A stretch of 32,955 bases of DNA from positions 1 through 32,955 of the IMG/VR virus record IMGVR_UViG_3300009177_000026; one strand, 5' to 3'. Position numbers and translations under genes: made by a program. Below the pieces are notes generated by a model, which saw only the letters and a program-made list of their open reading frames with translations, searched no databases and was not told where the DNA came from. This DNA is from a virus. Shown here one piece after another: positions 15,814-23,249 of this stretch; positions within the stretch are counted from its first letter, which is position 1, and every line of letters begins with the position of its first letter.

Positions 15814-16124
15814 CCACCCCCGAGCAGGTTCAACGCGCCCAAGCGTTCATGGTCGAGCACCTGAACAGCGGACGCGTATTCGTTGGATGTTTCGCCGGCC
15901 CCATGAAGATCGGCGATATTATCGAGCGTTTCGTTTGCCCCTACCGCGATCACGACGGCCGTTTGCAATCGGCCGTCGTAGTTCATCCGTTCCACATCAC
16001 CGCAGAGCGAACCTACACCGAATTCCGCGCCAACGTACCGCCCGAGGTTCCGGAGATTTGGTTGCCGAGCGCAGACTACGCCGCCGCCGCTGGACTGCGG
16101 TTCTACGAACTGACGACCGACTGA
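15810..16124 (+). CDS. Small soluble protein, unknown
   Basis: 104 residues from GTG 15810, overlapping the upstream stop (GTGA). It is an alpha/beta protein with paired strands (RVFVGCFAGPMKIGDIIERFVCPYRDHDG, then SAVVVHPFHITAERTYTEF) and no membrane segment. It is translationally coupled to the zinc-finger gene and ends 11 bp from the convergent initiator-like gene. Function is unknown. Confidence 0.75.
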   Translation: MTTPEQVQRAQAFMVEHLNSGRVFVGCFAGPMKIGDIIERFVCPYRDHDGRLQSAVVVHPFHITAERTYTEFRANVPPEVPEIWLPSADYAAAAGLRFYELTTD

Positions 16125-16135
16125 AGCGCCCGCCA

Positions 16136-17338
16136 TCACCGCGCCATCCCGTACCGCTGAAGCACCGCACGCCGGAATGATTGCGCCTTGAGTTCGGCAA
16201 ACTGCGGAGCCGACATACGCGCCCGATACTGGTGCAGATCCGCCATGATTTGCATATCGAGCGACACGCGTTCCGAATCCGCGAGCGCCGCCGCGCCGAC
16301 CTTGGCTATTTCGCTTTCGAGATCCTCGACACCATCGGCGAATTCAGAGGCCGACCAATCCTCCGCCACCTGTGAGCCGAATTCGCGAACGCGTCGCGAG
16401 ACATCCGCAAACGGAGCGCCCAATTCAGAGAGCCGCGATTGCATCCCATCGAGCAGCGCCCGACGTTCCGCAAATACGTGCGCCCCCTCCGCCTGCCATG
16501 CCGCCGTTTTCTGCTTCGAGCCGCTCGACCGCAGCACGGCTAAAGCTTCGGGAACCGTGAGCAGAAACAGGCCCTCGCTTTTTTGCTTGCGATGATTCGC
16601 CGCCCACGCCATACCGACCGCCTTGCACAACTCCGCATCCGTCACGACGCCATGCGGACCCGATACACGCTCGACCAGCCGGCCAAGGAAATCAACGCCC
16701 ACCAGCGGATACGCCTCACGTACCGACGCCATCGTGAGCGGAAAATCGGATTCCGCGACATTTCGCGCAACGCGTTGCGCATTCGGTGTTGCAATGGAAG
16801 GACTTTCCGATTTTACCGTGGATTTTGGCGAAGGAGTGGCGAAGGAGGGAGCTTTATCGATTTGCGCAACGCGTTGCGCATTCGGTGTTGCAAATGCAGG
16901 AGTTTCGCACTTTTGGGAGGCATCACATAGCATCTGGCACCCGTTATCACGGCACGCCTGATGGATTTTGGCCCCTGGTTTCGGATCCACGGCACGCCCG
17001 ACCGTTCTGGGTTTCTCCGCCCGATCCGAGGTTTTCACGAATGATTCCCACGTCTGGAAGTCAAACGCGTATTGCGCCGAATCGCCGCGACCGTCGATTT
17101 TCAGGCACTTGGCGCGAAGGCCGGCCGCAGCCGCTTCTTTCATCCGAGGTTTAAGCCCCGTCCATGCCTGCCAGTTCGCATCGGAGACCGGCCGGTTTCC
17201 ACGTCGCAGGACGATCAACGCTAAGGCTAACTCCGCCCGCGTCAATAGAGCCTGGTTTTCAATCAGAGAATTCGGTATCTCGGCATACCCGCGAGTTACC
17301 TTAGGAACGAAGATCGCGGAGGAGCTCACCAGCAGCAC
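16136..17338 (-). CDS. Winged-helix replication-initiator-like protein
   Basis: 400 residues. The GTG at 17338 is the outermost start. GTG 17329 overlaps the stop of a possible 15-residue leader (ATG 17373). Residues about 14-92 (GYAEIPNSLIENQALLTRAELALALIVLRRG, VSDANWQAWTGL, AAAGLRAKCLKI.G) have the helix order of the winged-helix domains that open many phage replication proteins. A middle linker carries ATPNAQRVA twice, exactly where the DNA holds 30-bp repeats. The C-terminal half is helical (VTDAELCKAVGMAWAANHRK, MSAPQFAELKAQSFRRAVLQ). It has no ATPase motif. An initiator role is inferred from the domain and from repeats shared with the adjacent non-coding region. A repressor is the alternative. 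Confidence 0.8.
   Translation of the reverse strand: MLLVSSSAIFVPKVTRGYAEIPNSLIENQALLTRAELALALIVLRRGNRPVSDANWQAWTGLKPRMKEAAAAGLRAKCLKIDGRGDSAQYAFDFQTWESFVKTSDRAEKPRTVGRAVDPKPGAKIHQACRDNGCQMLCDASQKCETPAFATPNAQRVAQIDKAPSFATPSPKSTVKSESPSIATPNAQRVARNVAESDFPLTMASVREAYPLVGVDFLGRLVERVSGPHGVVTDAELCKAVGMAWAANHRKQKSEGLFLLTVPEALAVLRSSGSKQKTAAWQAEGAHVFAERRALLDGMQSRLSELGAPFADVSRRVREFGSQVAEDWSASEFADGVEDLESEIAKVGAAALADSERVSLDMQIMADLHQYRARMSAPQFAELKAQSFRRAVLQRYGMAR
16765..16893. repeat. Two 30-bp direct repeats with a 16-bp palindrome inside the initiator-like gene
   Basis: Copies at 16765-16794 and 16864-16893 are identical, 99 bp apart (in frame). Each begins with the perfect palindrome GCGCAACGCGTTGCGC, followed by ATTCGGTGTTGCAA. 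The same half-site, GCGCAAC and GTTGCGC separated by two bases, recurs at 17723-17738 in the non-coding region. Sites inside an initiator gene are known from lambdoid phages and iteron plasmids. Confidence 0.8.
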
Positions 17339-17596
17339 CCGCCGCCAATCCGGAACGCCGGAAGTTGAATCATTTTCGCCTCAATTTTCTAGGAGTGTTC
17401 TGCGAGTGAGGGAGCCTGAGGCGAATCGAGCCACCCCCACCCGCAAAACGGATCTAGCACCGTCGCACTAAACCCTGGACCCGCCAGCATATTCGCATAA
17501 ATTTCGCCCGGTGTAAATCCCCACCGAAAACACACCCCCATTCCGCAGATTTGTTTTTTCGGCCGTGCCACCTGGTTGTAGGGGCGAAGAAAAGGA

Positions 17597-17640
17597 GCAG
17601 CAGCAGCAGCCACCGACCCACCCCGCTATGCTGCTGCTGC
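17597..17640. repeat. CAG/CTG inverted repeat
   Basis: GCAGCAGCAGCAGC (17597-17610) faces GCTGCTGCTGC (17630-17640) across 19 bases. Eleven pairs form a perfect stem. No T-run follows, so a DNA cruciform or leader hairpin is more likely than a terminator. Confidence 0.6.
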
Positions 17641-17683
17641 CAAAGAGAGTTTACAGAATGTAATAGAGATACAATGCGCGACT

Positions 17684-17750
17684 GGTTGCGCGTTTCCGCG
17701 CAGTTGGTTGCGCTTGGAGTTTGCGCAACCGGTTGCGCAAACGGTTGCGC
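17684..17750. repeat. GGTTGCGC iteron-like array with a 24-bp perfect palindrome
   Basis: GGTTGCGC occurs at 17684, 17706, 17731 and 17743, and in reverse (GCGCAACC) at 17723. The central pair builds a perfect 24-bp palindrome at 17719-17742 centred on GCGCAACCGGTTGCGC. It differs from the sites inside the initiator-like gene only in the two central bases, so one protein probably binds both. Confidence 0.8.
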
Positions 17751-17821
17751 GAAAACATCCGCCCAAGGGTCAAAAATCGATTGCGTCGCCACCCTGTTTT
17801 TGGGACACTACACACACCCCC

Positions 17822-18610
17822 ATGAACCCGAACACACTTACATCGCTCGCCCTCGTTTTCGTCGGCCTGGCGATCATCGCCGCGACCGTCCGAGTGGAAA
17901 GAGACGACCGAGGCAGAAAACGCCGCCTGGCCGTGCGCCTGGCCGGAATCACCTTTGAGCACTGCAACTACGCAGACACCGACGACGACGAGGAGCGCGG
18001 TTTGCGGTTTCCAGCCCGCCCGACAGACGGAGCGCAGATTGCCGTTTTTGAGTCGTACTGGATTCACGCCGGCCGCTTCGCCTACGGATTCGGCCGGTAT
18101 CGCGATTGGGCGAGCCTGCTATGGATCGAGTTTCACTTTCAACAGACCATCGTTACCGCCAGCAAGCCGGCCGGCCGCATCATCGGACAAAGCAATATCG
18201 GCGTTTGCGACGGTTTCGTTATGAACCCGAATTGCGCCGGAACCCTGATACTCGAAACCGGATACATGGAGACCCCGCGCGGATGGCTGAAGCTTGAAAA
18301 GCCAAGCCACATTTCGGTAGTGATAAAGAACCGGAACAACGTGCCCGCCGAGCTCGACTTTTATGCAAGTGGAGTAATGGACACCCAAGGAAGAACGCCG
18401 GCAGACATCGAGCAAAGAAAATCCGTAGGAGCTCACGCGATCATCGAACCCGGAGCCATCACCTACCAGAGCCTAGAACACCGAGGCGAGCCCACCGACG
18501 TTCTAGAGCTCGACCGGTTCACACTACGGACCACCCCGACCGGCCCGGCCCGCTGGAAACGCCTTAGCGGACGCCCGGAATGGAAAACCAGTTTCGAGGT
18601 TCAACGATGA
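17822..18610 (+). CDS. Membrane-anchored beta-rich protein, first gene of the accessory operon
   Basis: 262 residues from ATG 17822. A TTG at 17708 would only translate the iteron array. Residues 4-23 form a membrane helix (NTLTSLALVFVGLAIIAATV), followed by basic residues. A beta-rich soluble domain fills the rest (RFPARPTDGAQIAVFESYW, WIEFHFQQTIVTASK, GTLILETGYMETPRGWLKL, AIIEPGAITYQSLEHRG). GTTTTTGGGACA lies 15 bp upstream as a possible control site. The family is not recognised. It is translationally coupled to the next gene (ATGA). Confidence 0.83.
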   Translation: MNPNTLTSLALVFVGLAIIAATVRVERDDRGRKRRLAVRLAGITFEHCNYADTDDDEERGLRFPARPTDGAQIAVFESYWIHAGRFAYGFGRYRDWASLLWIEFHFQQTIVTASKPAGRIIGQSNIGVCDGFVMNPNCAGTLILETGYMETPRGWLKLEKPSHISVVIKNRNNVPAELDFYASGVMDTQGRTPADIEQRKSVGAHAIIEPGAITYQSLEHRGEPTDVLELDRFTLRTTPTGPARWKRLSGRPEWKTSFEVQR

Positions 18611-18822
18611 CAGTGGGAAAGCTTAAGGAATGGCTTACCGCAAACGCGGACGACGAAATGCAGGTCTATAAGCTTGTGAACGGCGATCCGCGCGACGCCC
18701 GACCGACCATTGAGGAAATGACCGTGTACGGTAGCGGCCCGTTTGAGATCAAATGGCACCCGAGCGGACAAACGAGTATCGCGGACATCCCGACGAAGAA
18801 ACACACGGCCGTATTGCTATGA
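18607..18822 (+). CDS. Small acidic protein
   Basis: 71 residues from ATG 18607 in an ATGA overlap. The N-terminus TVGKLKEWLTANADDEMQVY resembles the small proteins in many phages that begin with a KL..WL...DDEV.V helix and then a beta hairpin. It continues IKWHPSGQTSIADIP. It is soluble. The role is unknown. Coupling on both sides supports it as a real gene. Confidence 0.78.
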   Translation: MTVGKLKEWLTANADDEMQVYKLVNGDPRDARPTIEEMTVYGSGPFEIKWHPSGQTSIADIPTKKHTAVLL

Positions 18823-19139
18823 CGCCCAGGCAAGCCGAGCACGCCCGACTGATGCGCCTCAAGAACGCCGGCGACAAATTGAAACGCATCCAGAGACTAC
18901 CGAACCGCACTCCGGTACAGCAGGCTTACCGCGCCCGCCACATCCGCGAATTTTGGGAATGGTACGCCGCCGAGAAACAGCCGCCGCCGAAGGAGCCCCG
19001 AAAGATATGGAGAGAGACGCCGAGAGCCACCACGCTATTCGCCCCCGCCGCCGCCGAGCCCGCCGAGTCTGGAAGCGCCGGCGTATCCACAGCATCGGAT
19101 ATTACAACCCCGCCACCCGCACAGCCGGCAGCATCATAG
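18819..19139 (+). CDS. Small helical basic protein
   Basis: 106 residues from ATG 18819, overlapping the previous stop (ATGA). Residues 1-60 are charged helix (PRQAEHARLMRLKNAGDKLKR, then QAYRARHIREFWEWYAAEK). The remainder is a Pro/Ala/Ser-rich, probably disordered tail. Its last third overlaps the next gene in another frame, and that overlap may explain the low-complexity tail. Function is unknown. Confidence 0.7.
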   Translation: MTPRQAEHARLMRLKNAGDKLKRIQRLPNRTPVQQAYRARHIREFWEWYAAEKQPPPKEPRKIWRETPRATTLFAPAAAEPAESGSAGVSTASDITTPPPAQPAAS

Positions 19140-19426
19140 TATCCAAACCCATCTATGGCGCTTGTAGTCGCGACTCCGAGAGCATCCTAATCGAGATTGC
19201 ACACCCACGTTTCGGCCTGCTACGCCGAATTCTCGCCGCCCTGCAATTTATTTTTGTCTTCAGTCAGACCCACCGGTTTCGCGTCGAGTGGATCCGCTTC
19301 TATGTACCCGGAACGCGAATCACGCAGGTTTCACCCGTTCAAATTCCCGCCCACACGCCGCACTTACACTACGCGAAATCCGCGATAGAACTAAGGCCCG
19401 CGAACGGCGAAACTATCACGATCTAA
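19007..19426 (+). CDS. Basic beta-rich protein overlapping its neighbour
   Basis: 139 residues from ATG 19007. The first 45 residues, in the overlap with the preceding gene, are Arg-rich. From residue 27 onward the sequence looks like a folded beta-rich protein (SIGYYNPATRTAGSIIV, ESILIEIAHPRFG, FRVEWIRFYVPGTR) with one short hydrophobic helix (LLRRILAALQFIFVF). No other frame fills 19140-19426, which supports it. It may be a membrane-associated accessory protein. Confidence 0.6.
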   Translation: MERDAESHHAIRPRRRRARRVWKRRRIHSIGYYNPATRTAGSIIVSKPIYGACSRDSESILIEIAHPRFGLLRRILAALQFIFVFSQTHRFRVEWIRFYVPGTRITQVSPVQIPAHTPHLHYAKSAIELRPANGETITI

Positions 19427-19444
19427 GGCCCGATTTAAGGCCCG
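19392..19444. repeat. Three TAAGGCCCG direct repeats
   Basis: Copies lie at 19392, 19424 and 19436, around the stop of the preceding gene and the 59-bp gap before 19486. They could be an operator for the downstream genes. TGGGACA also occurs at 19480-19486, touching the next start codon. Confidence 0.45.
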
Positions 19445-19485
19445 AAATACGGCGGAAAATGACCCAAAACGCCGCATAATGGGAC

Positions 19486-19755
19486 ATGCAGACCCCCGCT
19501 AACAACCGTCAAATCGTCGAGCGAAAAGAAGCCGTCAAAATCGGCCGGCAGATTGTCGCCGCGAACCCGACCTACACGTTTTATTCTTGCCCGAGTCATG
19601 TAACCGTAACCGACGCCGCCCGCAGGAATCCGAACGACCCCTATAGACACTTCATCGTGTTTCAGGCCCGTTGCGGACAGCAGCGCCGCAGCAAAGAGCA
19701 GATTGCGGCCGGCGTTCCTAAAGTTTGGTGGATCGAGAAACAGGAGGTTGCATAG
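19486..19755 (+). CDS. Small soluble protein with two Cys
   Basis: 89 residues from ATG 19486. The sequence YTFYSCPSHVTVTDAARRNP, followed by FIVFQARCGQQR and KVWWIEKQEV, suggests a small alpha/beta fold with an aromatic core. There is no membrane segment. The function and family are not recognised. Confidence 0.75.
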   Translation: MQTPANNRQIVERKEAVKIGRQIVAANPTYTFYSCPSHVTVTDAARRNPNDPYRHFIVFQARCGQQRRSKEQIAAGVPKVWWIEKQEVA

Positions 19756-19758
19756 GCC

Positions 19759-20001
19759 ATGAACGCTCACAACACATCGCTTACCCGGTTCGTTTTGCAG
19801 CAAGTGATTGCCGACGTTAGAAAGCACGATCCGGAAATCAAGGTTTCCGACGCGTGGGTTTACAAGTGCGGCCGTGACCATTGGGAGTTTCATTTCGGAA
19901 AGTTCTACTGGCACGGATCCGCAGACAACGCCTATGAAGCCCGTTCCGCAGGATGGAGCGCGTATCTCCGCAAGCAAGGAGCGCCGGAATATGCTGCGTA
20001 A
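19759..20001 (+). CDS. Small aromatic-rich protein
   Basis: 80 residues from ATG 19759, 3 bp after the upstream stop. An amphipathic helix (TSLTRFVLQQVIADVRKHDP) leads into DAWVYKCGRDHWEFHFGKFYWHGSADNAYEARSAGW, where strands and a final helix are rich in Trp/His/Tyr. The pattern resembles small phage accessory proteins, but no named family is recognised. Its end overlaps the next gene by 11 bp. Confidence 0.78.
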   Translation: MNAHNTSLTRFVLQQVIADVRKHDPEIKVSDAWVYKCGRDHWEFHFGKFYWHGSADNAYEARSAGWSAYLRKQGAPEYAA

Positions 20002-20440
20002 TCTGTATTCGTTTGCGGCCGGAGCCGCCACCATAACCGCCGTCATCGTCGGAGCCGCAGCCCGGCCCGCCGCGTTCGTCGGAATCGGTTTCGCCCTCGC
20101 CCTCGCCCTCGTCGCGATTGCCGGCCGACTCATCGGAGCTCGCCGCCTTAGCCTGCTATTCGCGAAGCTCGACCGGAACGCCCAGGCGACGCCGGCAGCA
20201 GCGCAGAGCCGCCCCCAGACGCGCCGGCGACCCGTCGAGAGGCCCACGGCCCCCGCCGCCCCGAGCGCCGCGCCCCGCTGGACCGAAACCGAACGCGAAG
20301 TTATATCCGCCCTCATGAACCTAGGCACGCGGAAACCGACCGCGACCACAGCGACCGCAGCAGCAACCAAGGAAGCACCGCAGGAATTCAAACCGATGTT
20401 TCTAGCCGCCTTACGTTTGACCAGGAGCACAGCCGCATGA
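19991..20440 (+). CDS. Membrane protein with RuvA-C-terminus-like helix motif
   Basis: 149 residues from ATG 19991. Residues about 4-50 hold two membrane helices (YSFAAGAATITAVIVGAAA and VGIGFALALALVAIAGRLI). A basic and Pro/Ala linker follows. Residues about 96-125 read RWTETEREVISALMNLGTRK, then PTATTATAAA, which resembles domain III of RuvA and other UBA-like folds that begin (E)V(I/V)SAL.NLG. Binding of a host helicase or recombination partner at the membrane is speculative. It is coupled to the next gene by ATGA. Confidence 0.72.
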   Translation: MLRNLYSFAAGAATITAVIVGAAARPAAFVGIGFALALALVAIAGRLIGARRLSLLFAKLDRNAQATPAAAQSRPQTRRRPVERPTAPAAPSAAPRWTETEREVISALMNLGTRKPTATTATAAATKEAPQEFKPMFLAALRLTRSTAA

Positions 20441-20637
20441 CTTGCCTACTCTGCAACGGAAACCGCGAGATTTTCAGCCGCGAGAGATTCCCCCGCATGA
20501 TTGTCTCTTGCCGCCGCTGCGAAGGATCCGGCGTCGAGCCGCAGGGAGACGACACCGCCGCCAATTTCAACGCGTCAATACTCGCCCTGCTACTGACCAC
20601 CGCGCCGGCCGAAGCCGCACAGGAGGCGACAGCATGA
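20437..20637 (+). CDS. DnaJ-like zinc-finger miniprotein
   Basis: 66 residues from ATG 20437 (ATGA overlap). CLLCNGN (residues 3-9) and CRRCEGSG (25-32) resemble the CxxCxGxG repeats of the DnaJ zinc domain and should form one zinc site. The C-terminus is an Ala-rich helix. It is probably a small protein- or nucleic-acid-binding accessory factor. Confidence 0.75.
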   Translation: MTCLLCNGNREIFSRERFPRMIVSCRRCEGSGVEPQGDDTAANFNASILALLLTTAPAEAAQEATA

Positions 20638-21101
20638 CCGCGACCAACCAAGAATTCGAGCCACGCCGCTATGTCTGCCACGGCCGAGACTTCGACGGAA
20701 ACGACCTCCGCGTTATGCTCGCACCCGTTGAAGATGCCGGCGAAACACGATGCTATGAAGTAAACAAGAACACGCGAATTTTGCGCCCCGGAGCCGTCTA
20801 CGAGATTCCGACCGCAAAAGGCGGAACCAGCATCCAAGCCACATCCGCCGTCTACATCGAAAAATGGCACGATACCGACGCCGTTATCAAATGGCAGCTT
20901 GCAACCAGCACCGCCGAGACACTCGCCGAGGCATCAAAACGCCACACGAAAGAAACCACACCGAACGCCGAGTTGCTCGAAAGACTACGCCCACTCCGCA
21001 AGCAATACCAACAGACCATCGGAACCGCCCGCCGCCAAGCCCTAGAAATTACCCTCCTAAGTCTGCTGCGGACGCCATTGAAGAAAAACGAAATCCTATG
21101 A
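20634..21101 (+). CDS. Soluble accessory protein
   Basis: 155 residues from ATG 20634 (ATGA overlap). The beta-rich N-terminal half (RRYVCHGRDFDGNDLRVML, TRILRPGAVYEIP, AVYIEKWHD) is followed by a helical half (LLERLRPLRKQYQQTIGTAR, RQALEITLLSLLRTPL). It has no recognised catalytic motif. The even mix of strands then helices resembles small phage DNA-metabolism accessory proteins, but no family can be named. It is coupled to the following gene. Confidence 0.78.
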   Translation: MTATNQEFEPRRYVCHGRDFDGNDLRVMLAPVEDAGETRCYEVNKNTRILRPGAVYEIPTAKGGTSIQATSAVYIEKWHDTDAVIKWQLATSTAETLAEASKRHTKETTPNAELLERLRPLRKQYQQTIGTARRQALEITLLSLLRTPLKKNEIL

Positions 21102-21406
21102 GCCAACACACCAAAGGGGAACAATGGATCGTAGAGGTTTGCATCGAATACCGTTCGATCACGCGAGACGAAGCCGAAGCCCTCACCACCACCGCCGAGA
21201 ACCCGCACGCCGCCGCCCGCTTCCGAGTTTCCATCGTTTCCGACCGCAGCTCCGACGCCTGCCACCTTGCCGAGCAGTGGGCGAGATCCGCGCCGGCCCC
21301 CGACCATAACCCCATGACCGCCGCGAGCGTAACGTCAGTGCGCATCGTAGGCAGTTTCCCCGGCCACGTAAGCGAGAGCCGGCCAGAATGGTGCATCCGA
21401 CTATGA
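21098..21406 (+). CDS. Small soluble protein
   Basis: 102 residues from ATG 21098 (ATGA overlap). IVEVCIEYRSITRDEAEALT, then RFRVSIVSDRSSDACHLAEQW and VRIVGSFPG show strand-helix-strand alternation. It has three Cys but no pair motif. The function is unknown. Confidence 0.72.
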   Translation: MSQHTKGEQWIVEVCIEYRSITRDEAEALTTTAENPHAAARFRVSIVSDRSSDACHLAEQWARSAPAPDHNPMTAASVTSVRIVGSFPGHVSESRPEWCIRL

Positions 21407-21819
21407 ATCTGACCATCACACTCGCCGGAGAAAACCTACTCGCCGATACCGTCGCCTTTTTTGATTCCTACGGCGTCGAACTCACCCGAGCCGGCAAAAT
21501 CCTTTTAGCGCAACCCGCGTTCTACCTACCAACCCGAGAGCCCCGCATCGTAACCACCACCACCGCGAACAACGCGCCCATTCCCGGATGGAGCGAGAGT
21601 CTGTTTCCGGAAATCGATAGCGAGCTTAAGCTTCAATTGATCGAATACGCAAGCCCCGCGCCCGAGGACGCAGAAGACGCAGAGCGCGAGCGCCCCAATA
21701 TGCACCGTTGGCCGTTCTACGTTGAAAGCCGGTTTACCGTCGCCCTCGAATTCGGCCGGCAATGGTGGCAATTCACGTTTACGCCCGGCAACACATACCG
21801 CGAGAGGTTTACGGACTAA
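21403..21819 (+). CDS. Beta-rich soluble protein
   Basis: 138 residues from ATG 21403 (ATGA overlap). Residues 1-45 (LTITLAGENLLADTVAFFDSYG) form an alpha/beta start. An acidic segment lies near residue 95 (PEDAEDAERERP), and the end is aromatic and beta-rich (FTVALEFGRQWWQFTFTPGN). Its stop shares an A with the next start (TAATG). The family is not recognised. Confidence 0.75.
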   Translation: MNLTITLAGENLLADTVAFFDSYGVELTRAGKILLAQPAFYLPTREPRIVTTTTANNAPIPGWSESLFPEIDSELKLQLIEYASPAPEDAEDAERERPNMHRWPFYVESRFTVALEFGRQWWQFTFTPGNTYRERFTD

Positions 21820-22343
21820 TGCCGATCCGACCCGACCTCCGCCAGCACTACGGCCGCGAATGGCACGCCGTCACGCGGCCGGCGATCCTAAAACGCGCCG
21901 GCGACAAATGCGAGCAGTGCAAAGCGCCAAATCACGCCATCGTGTACCGCAACAGCCGGCCCGAATATCGCGGAGTCTGGTTTGACCTCGAAACCGGAGC
22001 CGCCCACAACAGCCGAGGAAAGCGCGAGCGTTACAACGCGTTCGACATCGCAGAGGACGGATTCAGGCACATAAAAATTGTGCTTTGCATCGCGCATCTT
22101 AACCACGTTTCAGGAGACGACCGGCCCGAGAACTTGAAAGCCCTGTGCCAATGGTGCCACCTGCAACACGACAAGGCCCACCACGCGGACACCAGAGCCG
22201 CCAGGAAAGACCAGAACCGCCCGTTACTACAAGGAGACCCCAACCTATGCCCGATCCCACCTGCCAAGCCTGTGAGCAAAAAAGAATGCACACCGCCGAG
22301 GAATGGAAAGAGCACCACCCCAACGCAGGCCACGGCATCATGA
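21819..22343 (+). CDS. HNH endonuclease
   Basis: 174 residues from ATG 21819. Residues 31-117 carry an HNH fold: CEQC (31-34), HLNH (93-96), N105 in RPENLKALCQWCHLQH, with the second zinc pair C110/C113 and His114/His117. HNH proteins nick or cut DNA, and in phages they act in packaging, replication or homing. It lies near the end of the accessory operon, with no terminase beside it. The C-terminal 40 residues are Pro/Lys/Thr-rich and overlap the next gene. It is one of two HNH genes here. Confidence 0.88.
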   Translation: MPIRPDLRQHYGREWHAVTRPAILKRAGDKCEQCKAPNHAIVYRNSRPEYRGVWFDLETGAAHNSRGKRERYNAFDIAEDGFRHIKIVLCIAHLNHVSGDDRPENLKALCQWCHLQHDKAHHADTRAARKDQNRPLLQGDPNLCPIPPAKPVSKKECTPPRNGKSTTPTQATAS

Positions 22344-22465
22344 ACGACGTACCGAGCAAAAAAAAGCCGGCCGTCAAAACGGCCGACTCAGAGAACCAAG
22401 GAAACGCCATCGCCGGCGAGCAGCTCGCGGAGCTCACAGGAAGCGATAGTAAAACAGCGAAATAA
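22247..22465 (+). CDS. Small zinc-finger-like protein in an overlapping frame
   Basis: 72 residues from ATG 22247, with AAGGAGA 9 nt upstream, the best ribosome site in this operon. CQACEQK (6-12) and HTAEEWKEHHPNAGH (about 14-28) provide a possible Cys2-His2 zinc site, followed by a Lys/Glu-rich tail. It overlaps the 3' end of the HNH gene by 97 bp and the convergent gene at 22434 by 32 bp. Confidence 0.68.
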   Translation: MPDPTCQACEQKRMHTAEEWKEHHPNAGHGIMNDVPSKKKPAVKTADSENQGNAIAGEQLAELTGSDSKTAK

Positions 22466-22910
22466 ACCGCGTATTCGGCAAGAACTGATTGTAGAGAGCC
22501 GACGAGATCCCGAGCGCCGTAGGGTGCATGACCATCGGCAGCGGACGCCACGCAACAGGCAGCTTTGCCGGATCCGGAATCACCGCAGTAAAGGAAAACG
22601 TCGCCGTCGTCGCGCCGGCAGGAATCACGACCGCATCCGCGAGCCGTTCGGCGACGCCGCCGTTAATCAGCGGAAACTTATATCCGTTCGGAGCCGGAGC
22701 CGCTTTATCCACCGTCACCGTACAGACGACCGGATCCCCCTCGAATACTTCCAAAGGAACGCAGGCAAGCGACACCGTTGGAGCCGGTATCACCGTGATA
22801 TTGACGGAGGCCGTATTTTTTGGCCCCTTCACACCCACATTGCCGGTTTGCGCATGAATGCAGCCGCACAAACCGAGGAGAGCCACCACAAGAAAAGGAA
22901 ACTGTTTCAT
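22434..22910 (-). CDS. Secreted beta-sandwich protein
   Basis: 158 residues from ATG 22910. The signal peptide is MKQFPFLVVALLGLCGCIHA, with a lipobox-like LCGC that is not canonical. The mature part is beta-rich (ASVNITVIPAPTVSLACVPLEVFEGDPVVCTVTV, AVVIPAGATTATFSFTAVIP), resembling Ig-like or Calx-beta domains. It is likely periplasmic or surface-located and could be a superinfection or adhesion factor. It is the last gene of the leftward accessory operon and converges with the rightward one. Confidence 0.78.
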   Translation of the reverse strand: MKQFPFLVVALLGLCGCIHAQTGNVGVKGPKNTASVNITVIPAPTVSLACVPLEVFEGDPVVCTVTVDKAAPAPNGYKFPLINGGVAERLADAVVIPAGATTATFSFTAVIPDPAKLPVAWRPLPMVMHPTALGISSALYNQFLPNTRFISLFYYRFL

Positions 22911-22929
22911 GCGATCCAGTGTATCCGGA

Positions 22930-23244
22930 TCACGGCTCGCGGAAGGGACTGTAAAGCGTCGACCCGCGCCTATCGTGGATCCGACATAGCGCCGGCGTCG
23001 CCCGAAAGATCAGAACATCGTAGGCCAACACAGGAACCACCAGGCCCACAGCCGGAGCCGGCGACGCCGAACCATAAACGGACTTTGCAAACGCGTCGAG
23101 AATCATCTGCCGATGCTTGCAAGTGGAGCAAACGCCATCATAAAGCGCCCGCGCCTCATGCGATCCAAGCCGCGCACGGACGCCGCAGGCAGGACAACCG
23201 ATAGCAACCCGGCCGCGAGAGGAAACCGACCAATGCGGAATCAT
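22930..23244 (-). CDS. Zinc-ribbon protein
   Basis: 104 residues from ATG 23244, 5 bp after the upstream stop. A GTG at 23292 would overlap that gene. CPACG (about residue 17) and CSTCKHRQM (about residue 39) form a four-Cys zinc ribbon. The second half is hydrophobic (VGLVVPVLAYDVLIF) and could be membrane-associated. It may be a regulatory or adaptor protein. No family is recognised. Confidence 0.72.
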   Translation of the reverse strand: MIPHWSVSSRGRVAIGCPACGVRARLGSHEARALYDGVCSTCKHRQMILDAFAKSVYGSASPAPAVGLVVPVLAYDVLIFRATPALCRIHDRRGSTLYSPFREP

Positions 23245-23249
23245 GGAAT

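Larger units (their letters stand above)
17339..17821. other. Non-coding region, candidate replication origin
   Basis: About 480 bp between the leftward initiator-like gene and the rightward 17822 gene. It holds a CAG/CTG inverted repeat (17597-17610 with 17630-17640), an AT-rich segment (about 17648-17675) with TTTACA and TACAAT 14 bp apart, an array of GGTTGCGC sites (17684-17750) and GTTTTTGGGACA (17796-17807). Reading frames crossing it on either strand translate the repeats into low-complexity sequence and look spurious. The combination of an AT-rich tract, iterons and an adjacent initiator-like gene fits an origin with divergent promoters. Confidence 0.55.

Noticed and set aside
17454-17958. 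Frames on both strands across the iteron array
   Set aside because: They translate GGTTGCGC and CAG repeats into low-complexity sequence and conflict with each other. The region is better read as non-coding.
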